Origin: Anaerolineae bacterium
GTDB taxonomy: Bacteria > Chloroflexota > Anaerolineae > Anaerolineales > Villigracilaceae
Reading direction: 5' to 3'
Length of the DNA stretch: 5,796 nt
Assembly: GCA_017303735.1 (NCBI GenBank)
Contig: JAFLCF010000245.1
Coordinates: 1-5,796, forward strand
The notes under the pieces are model-generated. The model made no database searches and was not told where the DNA came from. It was given only the letters and a program-made list of their open reading frames with translations. Shown piece after piece: positions 1 to 5,796 of the stretch. The translations under genes were made by a program, and so were the position numbers. The stretch's first letter is position 1; every line of letters begins with the position of its first letter.

Positions 1-15
1 ACGGGACCCATCCGC

Positions 16-1692
16 ATGGCGCAGGTCAAACAGTTGCAAGAGCCGACGAAGAAAACCGCCTCCGGGCTCGACCCGATAGCGGAAGCGCGCCAAAAAGCCC
101 TCACCCAACTGGCAGAGTTACTCTTCGATTTCTCCGACGACAGCAGCCCTGCCGCCCAAGACCGCAAAGGCATCTCCGCCATCATGCGCGGAACCGGCTC
201 CATCTCGGCTCAATCGGAGCAGGTCAAAGTGGTGCTGCACCTCGGTCAAGCCATCGACGCGCAGTCAAAAGGGAACGACTCTCTCGCTGCCGAAGAAATG
301 GAAGCCGCACTCAATGCTGGTTTCACCAGCCCTGCCCTATACTTCAACATTGGCTATCTGCGTTTCAAAGGTGAACGATATGCAAGCGCCCAACGGGTCT
401 TGCAAAATTCCGTCAAACATGAAGACTATGGTCTTGCATCGCGCCTGCTACTTGGGCAGATCATTTCCAGGACGGGCAATTTCCGCGAAGCCGCCACAGA
501 ATACCTCGAAGCGTTGAAATTCGCCGATTCGATGGTTGTCCCCACCGATCAGGCAGACGATCTCCGCCAGCAATACGAACCCATCATTGAATCGTATCAG
601 GGACAAACCGACGAAGCCATCCTTCGCAAAGTCTGCGATAACATCCACGGGCTGTTGATGCGCCCCGACTGGCGCGAACAACTTCACAAGACCCGTGAAC
701 AAATGCCTAAACAAGACGGCAACTTCGCCGCTCCTTTGGCAGATATGATTCTGCAAGTCCAATCCAGCTCTGTGCTTGAATCAATGAACCGCATCAATCA
801 ACTGGCGCGCATGGGCAGCCTGCGTTCCGCCATGGATGAAGCCTACGATGCCCTTCAACATGCGCCCACCTACCTGCCTCTGCACGTCATCATGGGCGAC
901 CTGCTCGTGCAGGAAGGTCACACCGCTGATGCGGTCAACAAGTTCAGCGTGGTGGCGCATTCCTACAGTGTGCGCGGCGAAGTGATCCAAGCCACCAAAC
1001 TCCTGCGGCGTATCATTCAGATCTCGCCCATGGAACTTGGCTCGCGCAACCGTCTGATCGATCAACTGGTGGCACGCGGGCAGGTAGACGAAGCCATTCA
1101 GGAATATCTTGAACTTGCCGCCATCCAATACCGGCTCGCCGAGTTAGACATGGCACGCAAGACCTACACCAACGCCCTGCGCCTCGTCCAGCAAGGCAGC
1201 GCCAGCCGCGAGTGGAACATCCACATTTTGCAGCGCATGGCAGATATCGACATGCAGCGCCTCGATTGGAAACAAGCCCTGCGCGTTTTTGAACAAATCC
1301 GCACCCTCATCCCTGACGATGATGCCGCGCGCAAACAATTGATCGAACTGAACATGCGCATGGGTCAGCACGACCGCGCGCTAAGCGAGCTCGAAAGTTA
1401 CATCACTCATCTTGAAAGCCAGAACAAAAAAGAACCCGCGCTTAGCTTCCTTGAAGACCTTGTGCGCGAACACGATAATCAGCCCTTGCTAAAACGCACC
1501 CTTGCCGCCCTTCTCTACCGGATGGGGCGCATGGCAGAAGCCATCCCACTCCTTGACCAATTAGGAGAAACCCTGCTCGAAAAAGGCGACAAACAAGGCG
1601 CCATGGATGTCATCAATCAGATCGTTCTGATGAACCCACCCAATGTTGATGACTATCGTGCCCTGCTCAATCAGATGCGTAACGGCGCTTAA
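16..1692 (+). CDS. TPR-repeat protein, function unknown (5' end uncertain)
   Basis: The product is a soluble, all-helical protein of 558 residues with tetratricopeptide-type helix pairs. Recognisable units lie near residues 107-140, 142-170, 288-311, 345-370, 405-432, 440-465 and 492-515. They carry the usual small/large pattern, for example the A-x-R-V-L and G-x-x-x-E-A-A-x-x-Y-x-x-A-L stretches. I see no signal peptide, membrane segment or catalytic domain, and only one cysteine (C207). TPR arrays normally act as scaffolds for protein-protein contacts, so a cytoplasmic adaptor role is inferred; no partner can be named. The ATG at 16 has only a weak GGGA at 3-6 in front of it, and the frame has no stop between it and the window edge. 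The true start may therefore be upstream, with residues 1-20 (polar, linker-like) being internal. The gene ends in TAA and is followed within 12 nt by a strong terminator. The coding call is secure; the start and function are not. Confidence 0.85.
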   Translation: MAQVKQLQEPTKKTASGLDPIAEARQKALTQLAELLFDFSDDSSPAAQDRKGISAIMRGTGSISAQSEQVKVVLHLGQAIDAQSKGNDSLAAEEMEAALNAGFTSPALYFNIGYLRFKGERYASAQRVLQNSVKHEDYGLASRLLLGQIISRTGNFREAATEYLEALKFADSMVVPTDQADDLRQQYEPIIESYQGQTDEAILRKVCDNIHGLLMRPDWREQLHKTREQMPKQDGNFAAPLADMILQVQSSSVLESMNRINQLARMGSLRSAMDEAYDALQHAPTYLPLHVIMGDLLVQEGHTADAVNKFSVVAHSYSVRGEVIQATKLLRRIIQISPMELGSRNRLIDQLVARGQVDEAIQEYLELAAIQYRLAELDMARKTYTNALRLVQQGSASREWNIHILQRMADIDMQRLDWKQALRVFEQIRTLIPDDDAARKQLIELNMRMGQHDRALSELESYITHLESQNKKEPALSFLEDLVREHDNQPLLKRTLAALLYRMGRMAEAIPLLDQLGETLLEKGDKQGAMDVINQIVLMNPPNVDDYRALLNQMRNGA

Positions 1693-1703
1693 ACGGACGC
1701 ACC

Positions 1704-1740
1704 AAAACAGCGTGGATTTTCCCTCCACGCTGTTTTTTTT
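1704..1740 (+). terminator. Rho-independent terminator after the TPR gene
   Basis: A 13-bp perfect stem (1704-1716 pairing with 1724-1736, core CAGCGTGGA/TCCACGCTG) closes a 7-nt loop and runs into eight consecutive T at 1733-1740. It begins 11 nt after the TAA stop of the TPR gene. This is a textbook intrinsic terminator on the + strand and isolates the downstream ctaA gene from read-through. Confidence 0.93.
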
Positions 1741-1827
1741 CGCCTCAACTCTGACCTCGATCCTGCTCCCCCACCCAAGCCTGATCTCACCCTAAAAATT
1801 TGCCGCGTTACAAACGTGACCTCCAAG

Positions 1828-1848
1828 TTGTGACAAAAGTTCTAACAA
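1828..1848. promoter_or_regulatory. Possible operator: imperfect 21-bp dyad upstream of ctaA
   Basis: TTGTGA at 1828-1833 and TAACAA at 1843-1848 form the arms of an imperfect dyad, with 7 of 10 symmetric positions paired. Its centre (1838) falls about 42 nt before the transcription start predicted from the -10 box at 1868-1873. That is where class II activators of the CRP/FNR family bind. The TTGTGA arm also resembles a Rex or CRP half-site, but the spacing (N9) matches neither consensus. Two further related pentamers, GTTAC (1807-1811) and GTGAC (1816-1820), lie just upstream. This is suggestive only and could be chance in an AT-rich intergenic stretch. Confidence 0.25.
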
Positions 1849-1864
1849 CCCATTAACTCCCCGA

Positions 1865-1873
1865 TGCTATAAT
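1865..1873 (+). promoter_or_regulatory. Extended -10 promoter of ctaA
   Basis: TGCTATAAT contains a perfect TATAAT hexamer preceded by the TGn extension. No TTGACA-like hexamer is present at a 16-18 nt spacing; the bases at 1845-1850 are ACAACC. The promoter would thus rely on the extended -10 or on an activator. A start near 1880 would leave a leader of about 20 nt. The Shine-Dalgarno GGAGA at 1891-1895 then sits 5 nt before the ATG at 1901. The rest of the region between the two genes (about 1741-1827) shows no coding potential. Confidence 0.6.
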
Positions 1874-1900
1874 CCCGCCAATTCACAATCGGAGAACAAT

Positions 1901-2935
1901 ATGCCAAACACTCAAAACCGCGCCGTGATGATCTGGCTGTACATTTTTGCCGGGTTCGTGGCGTTCCTCGTCGTATTCGGTGGGTTTACCCGTCTCACCC
2001 GTTCAGGGCTTTCCATCGTCGAATGGAATCCCATTAATGGGACTGTCCCGCCAATGGGGCAGCATCAATGGGAAGCGGAATTTGCCAAGTATCAGCAAAG
2101 TCCTGAATATCTCAAGATCAACAAGGGCATGACACTGGATGAATATAAATACATTTTCTATATTGAATGGTTTCACCGCCTGGTTGCCCGTCTTGCCGGT
2201 TTGATCTACGCTTTCCCAGTTTTTTACTTCCTTTTTCGAAAGACCATTCCGTTCAAGGAATTCGGTATCTACTTTGCAATGGGCATGCTCTTCATTGGGC
2301 AAGCCTTCATGGGCTGGTTTATGGTCGCCAGCGGATTGGTAGACAGCCCTGCTGTCGATCACTTTCGCCTGACCGCACACCTGCTTCTGGCACTCACCCT
2401 CTTCAGCCTCGCCATTTGGACGGCAACCGGTCATCGGTATGGCTTTCATAAAGCGGGCAAAAAAGCCAAATGGTCTCTGCCATCAAAACTGGCGATTGTG
2501 TCGTTTGTGGTGCTTATCATTCAGATCACGTATGGAGGCTTCACCGCCGGGCTCAAAGCCGGGCATGTTTCAGATACCTGGCCCCTTATGCTTGGAAAAT
2601 GGATTCCGCCCAATCTCTTCAATTCATGGGTGAATATCTTTGAAACTCCACAGACCATTGTCTTTATCCATCGCTGGTTCGCCTGGCTGGGAATCATCCT
2701 TGTGCCGGTCGTGTACTACATCATTAAAAAGCAGAACTACCCCGCTGACATCCAAAAAGGGATGATCTGGTTGATCGGTGTGGTCGTATTACAGATCACG
2801 CTCGGTGTTTTGACCATTCTTTCTTATGTCAACATCGTCATCGCATTGCTGCATCAAGCCAATGCCATTCTTCTGCTGGGCCTGGCGGTGTACTTCATTC
2901 ACCGCTTCCGCGCATTAGACGAGTCAAAAGCCTAG
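1901..2935 (+). CDS. ctaA: Heme A synthase, COX15/CtaA family
   Basis: This membrane enzyme oxidises the C8 methyl group of heme O to a formyl group, giving heme A for aa3-type cytochrome oxidases. The 344-residue protein shows eight hydrophobic segments, near 9-29, 94-112, 122-143, 158-175, 193-213, 253-274, 287-308 and 313-334. The family signature GGFTRLTRSGLSIVEWNP (27-44) opens the long first outer loop. The conserved E89 and H92 (IEWFHR) follow, with H160, H257 (FIHRW) and H318 (LHQANA) as the other heme-ligand histidines. The protein has no cysteine at all, so it belongs with the mitochondrial/alphaproteobacterial COX15 form and not the Bacillus CtaA form, which has a loop cysteine pair. 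Length is typical for the bacterial family. The start is supported by GGAGA 5 nt upstream. Terminators on both sides suggest a monocistronic unit. Neither heme O synthase (ctaB) nor oxidase subunit genes are adjacent within the window, which is somewhat unusual. The identification is firm. Confidence 0.95.
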   Translation: MPNTQNRAVMIWLYIFAGFVAFLVVFGGFTRLTRSGLSIVEWNPINGTVPPMGQHQWEAEFAKYQQSPEYLKINKGMTLDEYKYIFYIEWFHRLVARLAGLIYAFPVFYFLFRKTIPFKEFGIYFAMGMLFIGQAFMGWFMVASGLVDSPAVDHFRLTAHLLLALTLFSLAIWTATGHRYGFHKAGKKAKWSLPSKLAIVSFVVLIIQITYGGFTAGLKAGHVSDTWPLMLGKWIPPNLFNSWVNIFETPQTIVFIHRWFAWLGIILVPVVYYIIKKQNYPADIQKGMIWLIGVVVLQITLGVLTILSYVNIVIALLHQANAILLLGLAVYFIHRFRALDESKA

Positions 2936-2954
2936 CAGCTTATCTTGAGCCCGA

Positions 2955-2996
2955 AAAATAAGAGCCCCAGACGGAATCGTCTGGGGCTCTTATTTT
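2955..2996. terminator. Bidirectional terminator between ctaA and the ABC operon
   Basis: A perfect 19-bp stem (2955-2973 with 2978-2996) closes a GAAT tetraloop. The core AGAGCCCCAGACG is GC-rich and the stem base is AAAATA/TATTTT, so each strand ends in a T-rich run after the GC core. It begins 19 nt after the ctaA stop. On the opposite strand it touches the TGA stop (2998-2996) of the last gene of the leftward operon. It can therefore end both convergent transcripts. Confidence 0.92.
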
Positions 2997-3196
2997 CATT
3001 TCTTCTTCGAACTGCGTGACCATTGGGTAAACCCAAGCATGCCCAACCCAAAACCTACCGTAGATGAACCCGATGAAAAGAACAGCAAAAAGAAGGTCGG
3101 TTCCAATACCTGGATAACCATCAGAAATGGGAGGAGAACGCCAAGGAATAACAGAGTCACTCCCACAGCAAGGAGGAGGCGCGGTCTTTTCATCAT
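2996..3196 (-). CDS. Small two-helix membrane protein, unknown function
   Basis: This 66-residue product has a short basic N-terminus (MMKRPR), two hydrophobic helices (about 7-27 and 30-55, the second glycine-rich, with SSGSSTVGFGLGMLGF) and a basic tail ending SRSSKKK. The pattern suits a small inner-membrane protein with both ends in the cytoplasm. I recognise no family. The ATG at 3196 overlaps the TGA stop of the preceding ATPase gene as ATGA, which points to translational coupling. A second ATG follows directly at 3193, and a TTG at 3211 is a weaker alternative start. No Shine-Dalgarno sequence is visible, which fits a coupled start. The gene lies last in the operon, and its stop abuts the terminator. 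It might be an accessory to the transporter or an unrelated passenger. The neat fit between the upstream stop and the terminator, together with the hydrophobic pattern, makes it likely to be real. Confidence 0.65.
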   Translation of the reverse strand: MMKRPRLLLAVGVTLLFLGVLLPFLMVIQVLEPTFFLLFFSSGSSTVGFGLGMLGFTQWSRSSKKK

Positions 3197-4194
3197 GGTT
3201 GATACAACCAACAGGCAACCTGATGATCAGGTTCAGGTTCAAATTCCGGCGGGTCTTTCTGATCGCATAAACCAGCGATCGCTTGAGAACAACGCGGATG
3301 AAAACGACATCCCTTAGGAGGGTTGGCAAGGCTGGGCGGCTCGCCGGGCGGAATGGATTTGTACGTATCTGCGTTCGCAGCATTGGGGTCTGAGGTAGCT
3401 GCCAGCAAGGCATGTGTATATGGGTGCAACGGGTTTTCGAGCAAACGGCGTGTGTCCGCTTTTTCAACGAGACTACCCGCATACATCACAAAGATGCGCG
3501 CTGAAAAATATTTCACCGTTGAAAGATCGTGAGTAATATAAATGACCGAAAGATGATATTGCTCTTGCAAGACATGCATCAGTTTTAAGATCTCGACCCG
3601 CACCGAAGCATCAAGCATCGAAACGGGCTCATCTGCCACGATCATTTTGGGTGCCAGAACCATGGCGCGTGCAATCACCACACGTTGTTGCTGCCCACCG
3701 CTCAACATGTGTGGATACTTATGTAGAAAATCTTCCACAGGGTGAAGCTTCACCTCATGCATGATCTTGCGAATGCGTTCAAGCCGTTCCGTTTTATTCT
3801 TGATACCGCTAATAATCAGCGGCTCTTCAAGGATCTGTTCAACATTCATAAAGGGAGGCAAGGCGCCATAAGGGTCCTGCTGCACATACCCGATCCCAAA
3901 GCGATACTCCTGCAATGCCTTGCCATGCAGATTGGATAAATTCAATCCCTCAAAGACCAATTCACCGCTCGTCGGGACGTTGATCCCCAGGATCGTTTTC
4001 ATCAAGGTGGATTTTCCGCATCCACTCTCGCCGACAACTGCCACGGTTTCCCCACGACTTAACTCAAAGCTGATACCGTTTACTGCTTTGACATGCCCCA
4101 CCACGTTGAATCCAAAGCGGCGCAGTTCATACCAAACATGCAGATCATGGATCGACAGCAAGACCTCCTGCTGTTCCTGTATTTTCGATGACAT
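3193..4194 (-). CDS. Oligopeptide/dipeptide-type ABC transporter ATPase (OppF/DppF-like)
   Basis: This is the cytoplasmic ATP-hydrolysing subunit of an Opp/Dpp-family importer. With the start chosen here it has 333 residues, normal for the family. Visible motifs in order are Walker A GESGCGKST (55-63), the Q-loop at Q106 in VQQDP, the ABC signature LSGGQQQR (164-171), Walker B MIVADEP (184-190), the D-loop around 192-195 and the H-loop H222. The C-terminal oligopeptide-transport domain follows, with PLHPYTHALL (255-264) and NPPKGCRFHPRC. It has four cysteines (C296, C302, C310, C328); in related Dpp ATPases such a set holds an iron-sulfur cluster. The ATG at 4194 is preferred because AAAGAGG (4209-4203) sits 8 nt upstream. 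The ATGs at 4200 and 4230 are alternatives, the latter overlapping the DinB stop as ATGA. The Q-loop neighbourhood reads DPYGALPPF where SLNPR is usual. The gene pairs with the OppD-like ATPase upstream. Substrate (peptide or oligosaccharide) cannot be told from the ATPase. Confidence 0.93.
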   Translation of the reverse strand: MSSKIQEQQEVLLSIHDLHVWYELRRFGFNVVGHVKAVNGISFELSRGETVAVVGESGCGKSTLMKTILGINVPTSGELVFEGLNLSNLHGKALQEYRFGIGYVQQDPYGALPPFMNVEQILEEPLIISGIKNKTERLERIRKIMHEVKLHPVEDFLHKYPHMLSGGQQQRVVIARAMVLAPKMIVADEPVSMLDASVRVEILKLMHVLQEQYHLSVIYITHDLSTVKYFSARIFVMYAGSLVEKADTRRLLENPLHPYTHALLAATSDPNAANADTYKSIPPGEPPSLANPPKGCRFHPRCSQAIAGLCDQKDPPEFEPEPDHQVACWLYQP

Positions 4195-4202
4195 TTTCAT
4201 AG

Positions 4203-4209
4203 CCTCTTT
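4203..4209 (-). promoter_or_regulatory. Ribosome binding site deciding the OppF-like start
   Basis: On the minus strand AAAGAGG lies 8 nt before the ATG at 4194 but only 2 nt before the ATG at 4200. It therefore favours the 4194 start over the longer readings from 4200, 4230 or 4284. Confidence 0.6.
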
Positions 4210-4226
4210 AATTTCTGTAGTGTGGA

Positions 4227-4811
4227 TCATGGCTGGCGCTTTTCTGTGGCAGAGCCAAAACCTGTTTGCAATCCCTTCAAGCATTCCACCATACCCAAAT
4301 GTCGGCAGTCGTGTGACAGGAAAGCGAGCAGGTTCATGCGGATGTTTTGCAGTTTCTTTTTCATATCTTCTTCGAGACCATCGAATGTGGGGTAACGTGA
4401 ATCCAGAAGCTCGATAAACATCTCAAGAGCTGTATACGATCGTCTTAAGTAATCCACCAATTCTTCCTTGGGCGGCATAGGCAGGGTGGCGGCAACTTCA
4501 TCGCTTAAACCTGTGCCCACGGTGGCAGTTAGGTCAGTGGGAAAGCCCCAACGCTGGGCAAGTTGTTCGGCTGCCCAGATCTCTTTTGCTTCACCAAATT
4601 CTTCTCCCAGTTGAGGCGTGCGTTCCAAAATAATGGCTCGTAAAAAATCAGACTCGCGGGCAAGATGCCAGAGGTGAAAGCCGATCGAAGTGCTATACCC
4701 GCGCGGACGCCAGCGCAGTTGCTCCTCGTCCAGTTCAGCAGCGAAATCAAGCACCACCTTGTGAATATCTTTGAATAAATACAATGCGTCGTATAGAGCA
4801 TGAGATGGCAT
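4227..4811 (-). CDS. DinB-superfamily putative metal-dependent protein
   Basis: The 194-residue protein fits the DinB/YfiT-like four-helix-bundle superfamily. The first long helix (about 5-30) is followed by the family-type stretch RWRPRGYSTSIGFHLWHLARESD (33-55), and the last helix carries SHDCRHLGMVECLKG (166-180). The likely divalent-metal triad is H49 (or H46), H167 and H171, the usual spacing of one histidine in helix 2 and HxxxH in the final helix. Members include thiol-dependent transferases (bacillithiol, mycothiol) and many proteins of unknown role, so the reaction cannot be assigned. The ATG at 4811 has AGGAA 7 nt upstream, within a short palindrome (GGAAGCCTTCC) that could partly mask it. 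It starts 18 nt after the OppD-like gene stops, and its TGA overlaps an ATG that is in frame with the OppF-like gene. It is thus embedded in the transporter operon. No signal peptide is seen; it is probably cytoplasmic. Confidence 0.85.
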   Translation of the reverse strand: MPSHALYDALYLFKDIHKVVLDFAAELDEEQLRWRPRGYSTSIGFHLWHLARESDFLRAIILERTPQLGEEFGEAKEIWAAEQLAQRWGFPTDLTATVGTGLSDEVAATLPMPPKEELVDYLRRSYTALEMFIELLDSRYPTFDGLEEDMKKKLQNIRMNLLAFLSHDCRHLGMVECLKGLQTGFGSATEKRQP

Positions 4812-4829
4812 GGAAGGCTTCCTGGAATC

Positions 4830-5789
4830 TTATTGATGCAGCCAGCATTTGACCTTGCGATTCCCTTTGAGGAAAACCGGTGGTTCTTCGCTGCATTTTT
4901 CAAAACGGAACGGACAACGCGCTGCAAAGCGGCACCCTGTGGGCGGGTTCATCAGGCTGGGCGGCTGCCCGGTGATGAAGATCGGGTCACTGTCGCTACG
5001 CAAGCGTGGGACACTTGCCATCAACATTTGCGAATAGGGGTGCAGCGGTGCAGGGAAAAAATCGCGCGCCTCCCCCGTCTCCACGATCTGCCCGGCATAC
5101 ATCACTGCCACTTCGTCAGCGAGTTCGCTAGAGGTGGCGATATCATGGGTGATGAGAATGAAGGATGTGCCCAGCTCCTGTTTGATGCGCTTGAGGACAT
5201 TCATAATATTCGCCTGCGTGAGCAGATCAAGCGCGGAAGTCGGTTCGTCCAGAATGATCAGGCTGGGCGATGTAACCAGCGCCATCGCCAATGCAACGCG
5301 TTGGCGCATCCCGCCGCTGAGCTCGAACGGATAGCGATGTATAAAATCTGCCGGGACACCAACATGCTGGAACATTTTGTAAACGACCCCAAGCGCTTCT
5401 TCCTTGCTCAAACCGAGATGCAGAACGGCAGGCTCAGAAGCCTGATCTCCCACCGTGAGCACCGGGTTCAAAGCATTCATGGCAGCTTGCGGCACAAGGG
5501 AGATGCCTACCCAGCGCACATTCTGACGGTATTCCTCATCGGTGTACGGCATGATGTCTCTGCCTTTCAGGCGCATTTCGCCGCTGTACGCCGCCACATT
5601 ACGCGGAAGCAACCGCAGCATGGCTTTGGAAAGGGAAGTTTTCCCGCAGCCAGACTCACCGAGGATGACCACTGCGCGATGAAAATCAAGTTCGAGGTCT
5701 ACGCCATCCACCGCTTGAACAATTCCATTTTGGGTGCGAAAGTGCAGTTTCAGGTTTTTGGCATTCAGAAGTTGTACAGTTTCATTCAT
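4830..5789 (-). CDS. Oligopeptide/dipeptide-type ABC transporter ATPase (OppD/DppD-like)
   Basis: This is the first ATPase of the transporter operon, 319 residues, normal for OppD/DppD proteins. Motifs in order are Walker A GESGCGKTS (44-52), the Q-loop Q101 in VPQAAMNALNP, the signature LSGGMRQR (157-164), Walker B SLIILDEP (176-183), the D-loop SALD (185-188) and the H-loop H215. The C-terminal oligopeptide domain has PLHPYSQML (248-256) and NPPTGCRFAARCP with cysteines C286, C292, C299 and C315, the set that may bind an iron-sulfur cluster in Dpp relatives. The VPQAAMNALNP loop replaces the classical FQDPMTSLNP of enteric OppD. I associate this variant with archaeal and Chloroflexota/Thermotoga transporters, some of which carry oligosaccharides, so a peptide substrate should not be assumed. 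The ATG at 5789 is only 7 nt from the window edge, so its ribosome binding site is not fully visible. The ATGA there could overlap the stop of an upstream permease gene. The next gene begins 18 nt after its TAA. Confidence 0.93.
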   Translation of the reverse strand: MNETVQLLNAKNLKLHFRTQNGIVQAVDGVDLELDFHRAVVILGESGCGKTSLSKAMLRLLPRNVAAYSGEMRLKGRDIMPYTDEEYRQNVRWVGISLVPQAAMNALNPVLTVGDQASEPAVLHLGLSKEEALGVVYKMFQHVGVPADFIHRYPFELSGGMRQRVALAMALVTSPSLIILDEPTSALDLLTQANIMNVLKRIKQELGTSFILITHDIATSSELADEVAVMYAGQIVETGEARDFFPAPLHPYSQMLMASVPRLRSDSDPIFITGQPPSLMNPPTGCRFAARCPFRFEKCSEEPPVFLKGNRKVKCWLHQ

Positions 5790-5796
5790 TGAGTTT

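Noticed and set aside
1829..1844. Canonical CRP site (TGTGA-N6-TCACA)
   Set aside because: Only the left half TGTGA is present; the right half reads TTCTA and matches two of five bases. It was kept only as a weak dyad of unknown type.
2003..2449. Minus-strand frame of 148 codons inside ctaA
   Set aside because: It is antisense to the conserved part of heme A synthase and shows no family pattern or start signals.
2940..3482. Minus-strand frame of 180 codons across the operon end
   Set aside because: It overlaps the C-terminal cysteine domain of the OppF-like gene, the small membrane protein and the terminator hairpin in another frame. Its translation has no recognisable domain.
4195..4284. 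N-terminal extension of the OppF-like ATPase up to an ATG at 4284
   Set aside because: The extra 30 codons overlap the DinB coding end in another frame and add no conserved sequence. A good ribosome site favours the ATG at 4194.
3920..4417. Plus-strand frame of 165 codons
   Set aside because: It is antisense to the Walker A region of the OppF-like gene and to the DinB C-terminus. No ribosome site or protein motif was found.
4800..5792. Long + strand open frame of 330 codons opposite the OppD-like gene
   Set aside because: It lies antisense to a gene with every ABC ATPase motif intact. Its translation is rich in Arg, His and Gln, has no domain pattern and starts inside the DinB gene without a convincing ribosome site. 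It is a shadow frame.
1..5796. CRISPR array, tRNA/rRNA genes, insertion sequences or long direct repeats
   Set aside because: No regularly spaced repeats, transposase-like frames, terminal repeats or tRNA-like cloverleaf sequences were seen on either strand.

Overview
The window comes from a bacterium with oxygen-dependent respiration and a base composition near 50% GC. It holds six protein genes in three transcription units and has no RNA gene, mobile element or CRISPR array. The mix of a long cytoplasmic TPR protein, a cysteine-free COX15-type heme A synthase and Opp-type ATPases with a VPQAAMNALNP Q-loop fits an uncultured Chloroflexota (Anaerolineae-like) genome. That placement is an inference from protein style and cannot be proven here.

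Left part (1-1740, + strand): a TPR-repeat protein of at least 558 residues, whose reading frame stays open to the left edge, followed by a strong intrinsic terminator. Middle part (1741-2996, + strand): a short intergenic region with an extended -10 promoter, a possible redox- or CRP/FNR-type operator at the class II activator position, a Shine-Dalgarno site, and then ctaA/COX15 heme A synthase. The gene appears to be monocistronic, with a terminator on each side. No cytochrome oxidase subunit lies next to it.

Right part (5789 down to 2996, - strand): a compact operon read right to left. Its order is an OppD/DppD-like ABC ATPase, a DinB-superfamily putative metalloprotein, an OppF/DppF-like ABC ATPase and a 66-residue two-helix membrane protein. 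Junctions are tight (an 18-nt gap, a 32-nt gap and an ATGA overlap). The substrate-binding protein and permease genes expected for such a transporter are not in the window and probably lie upstream, past the right edge. A perfect 19-bp hairpin at 2955-2996 separates the convergent ctaA and ABC operon and can serve as a terminator in both directions.

Functionally, the two ATPases would form the heterodimeric motor of a peptide or oligosaccharide importer, and CtaA would supply heme A for an aa3-type oxidase encoded elsewhere. The least explained elements are the DinB gene placed between the two ATPase genes, the small membrane protein coupled to the second ATPase, and the control region of ctaA. 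I found nothing that amounts to a clearly new system.
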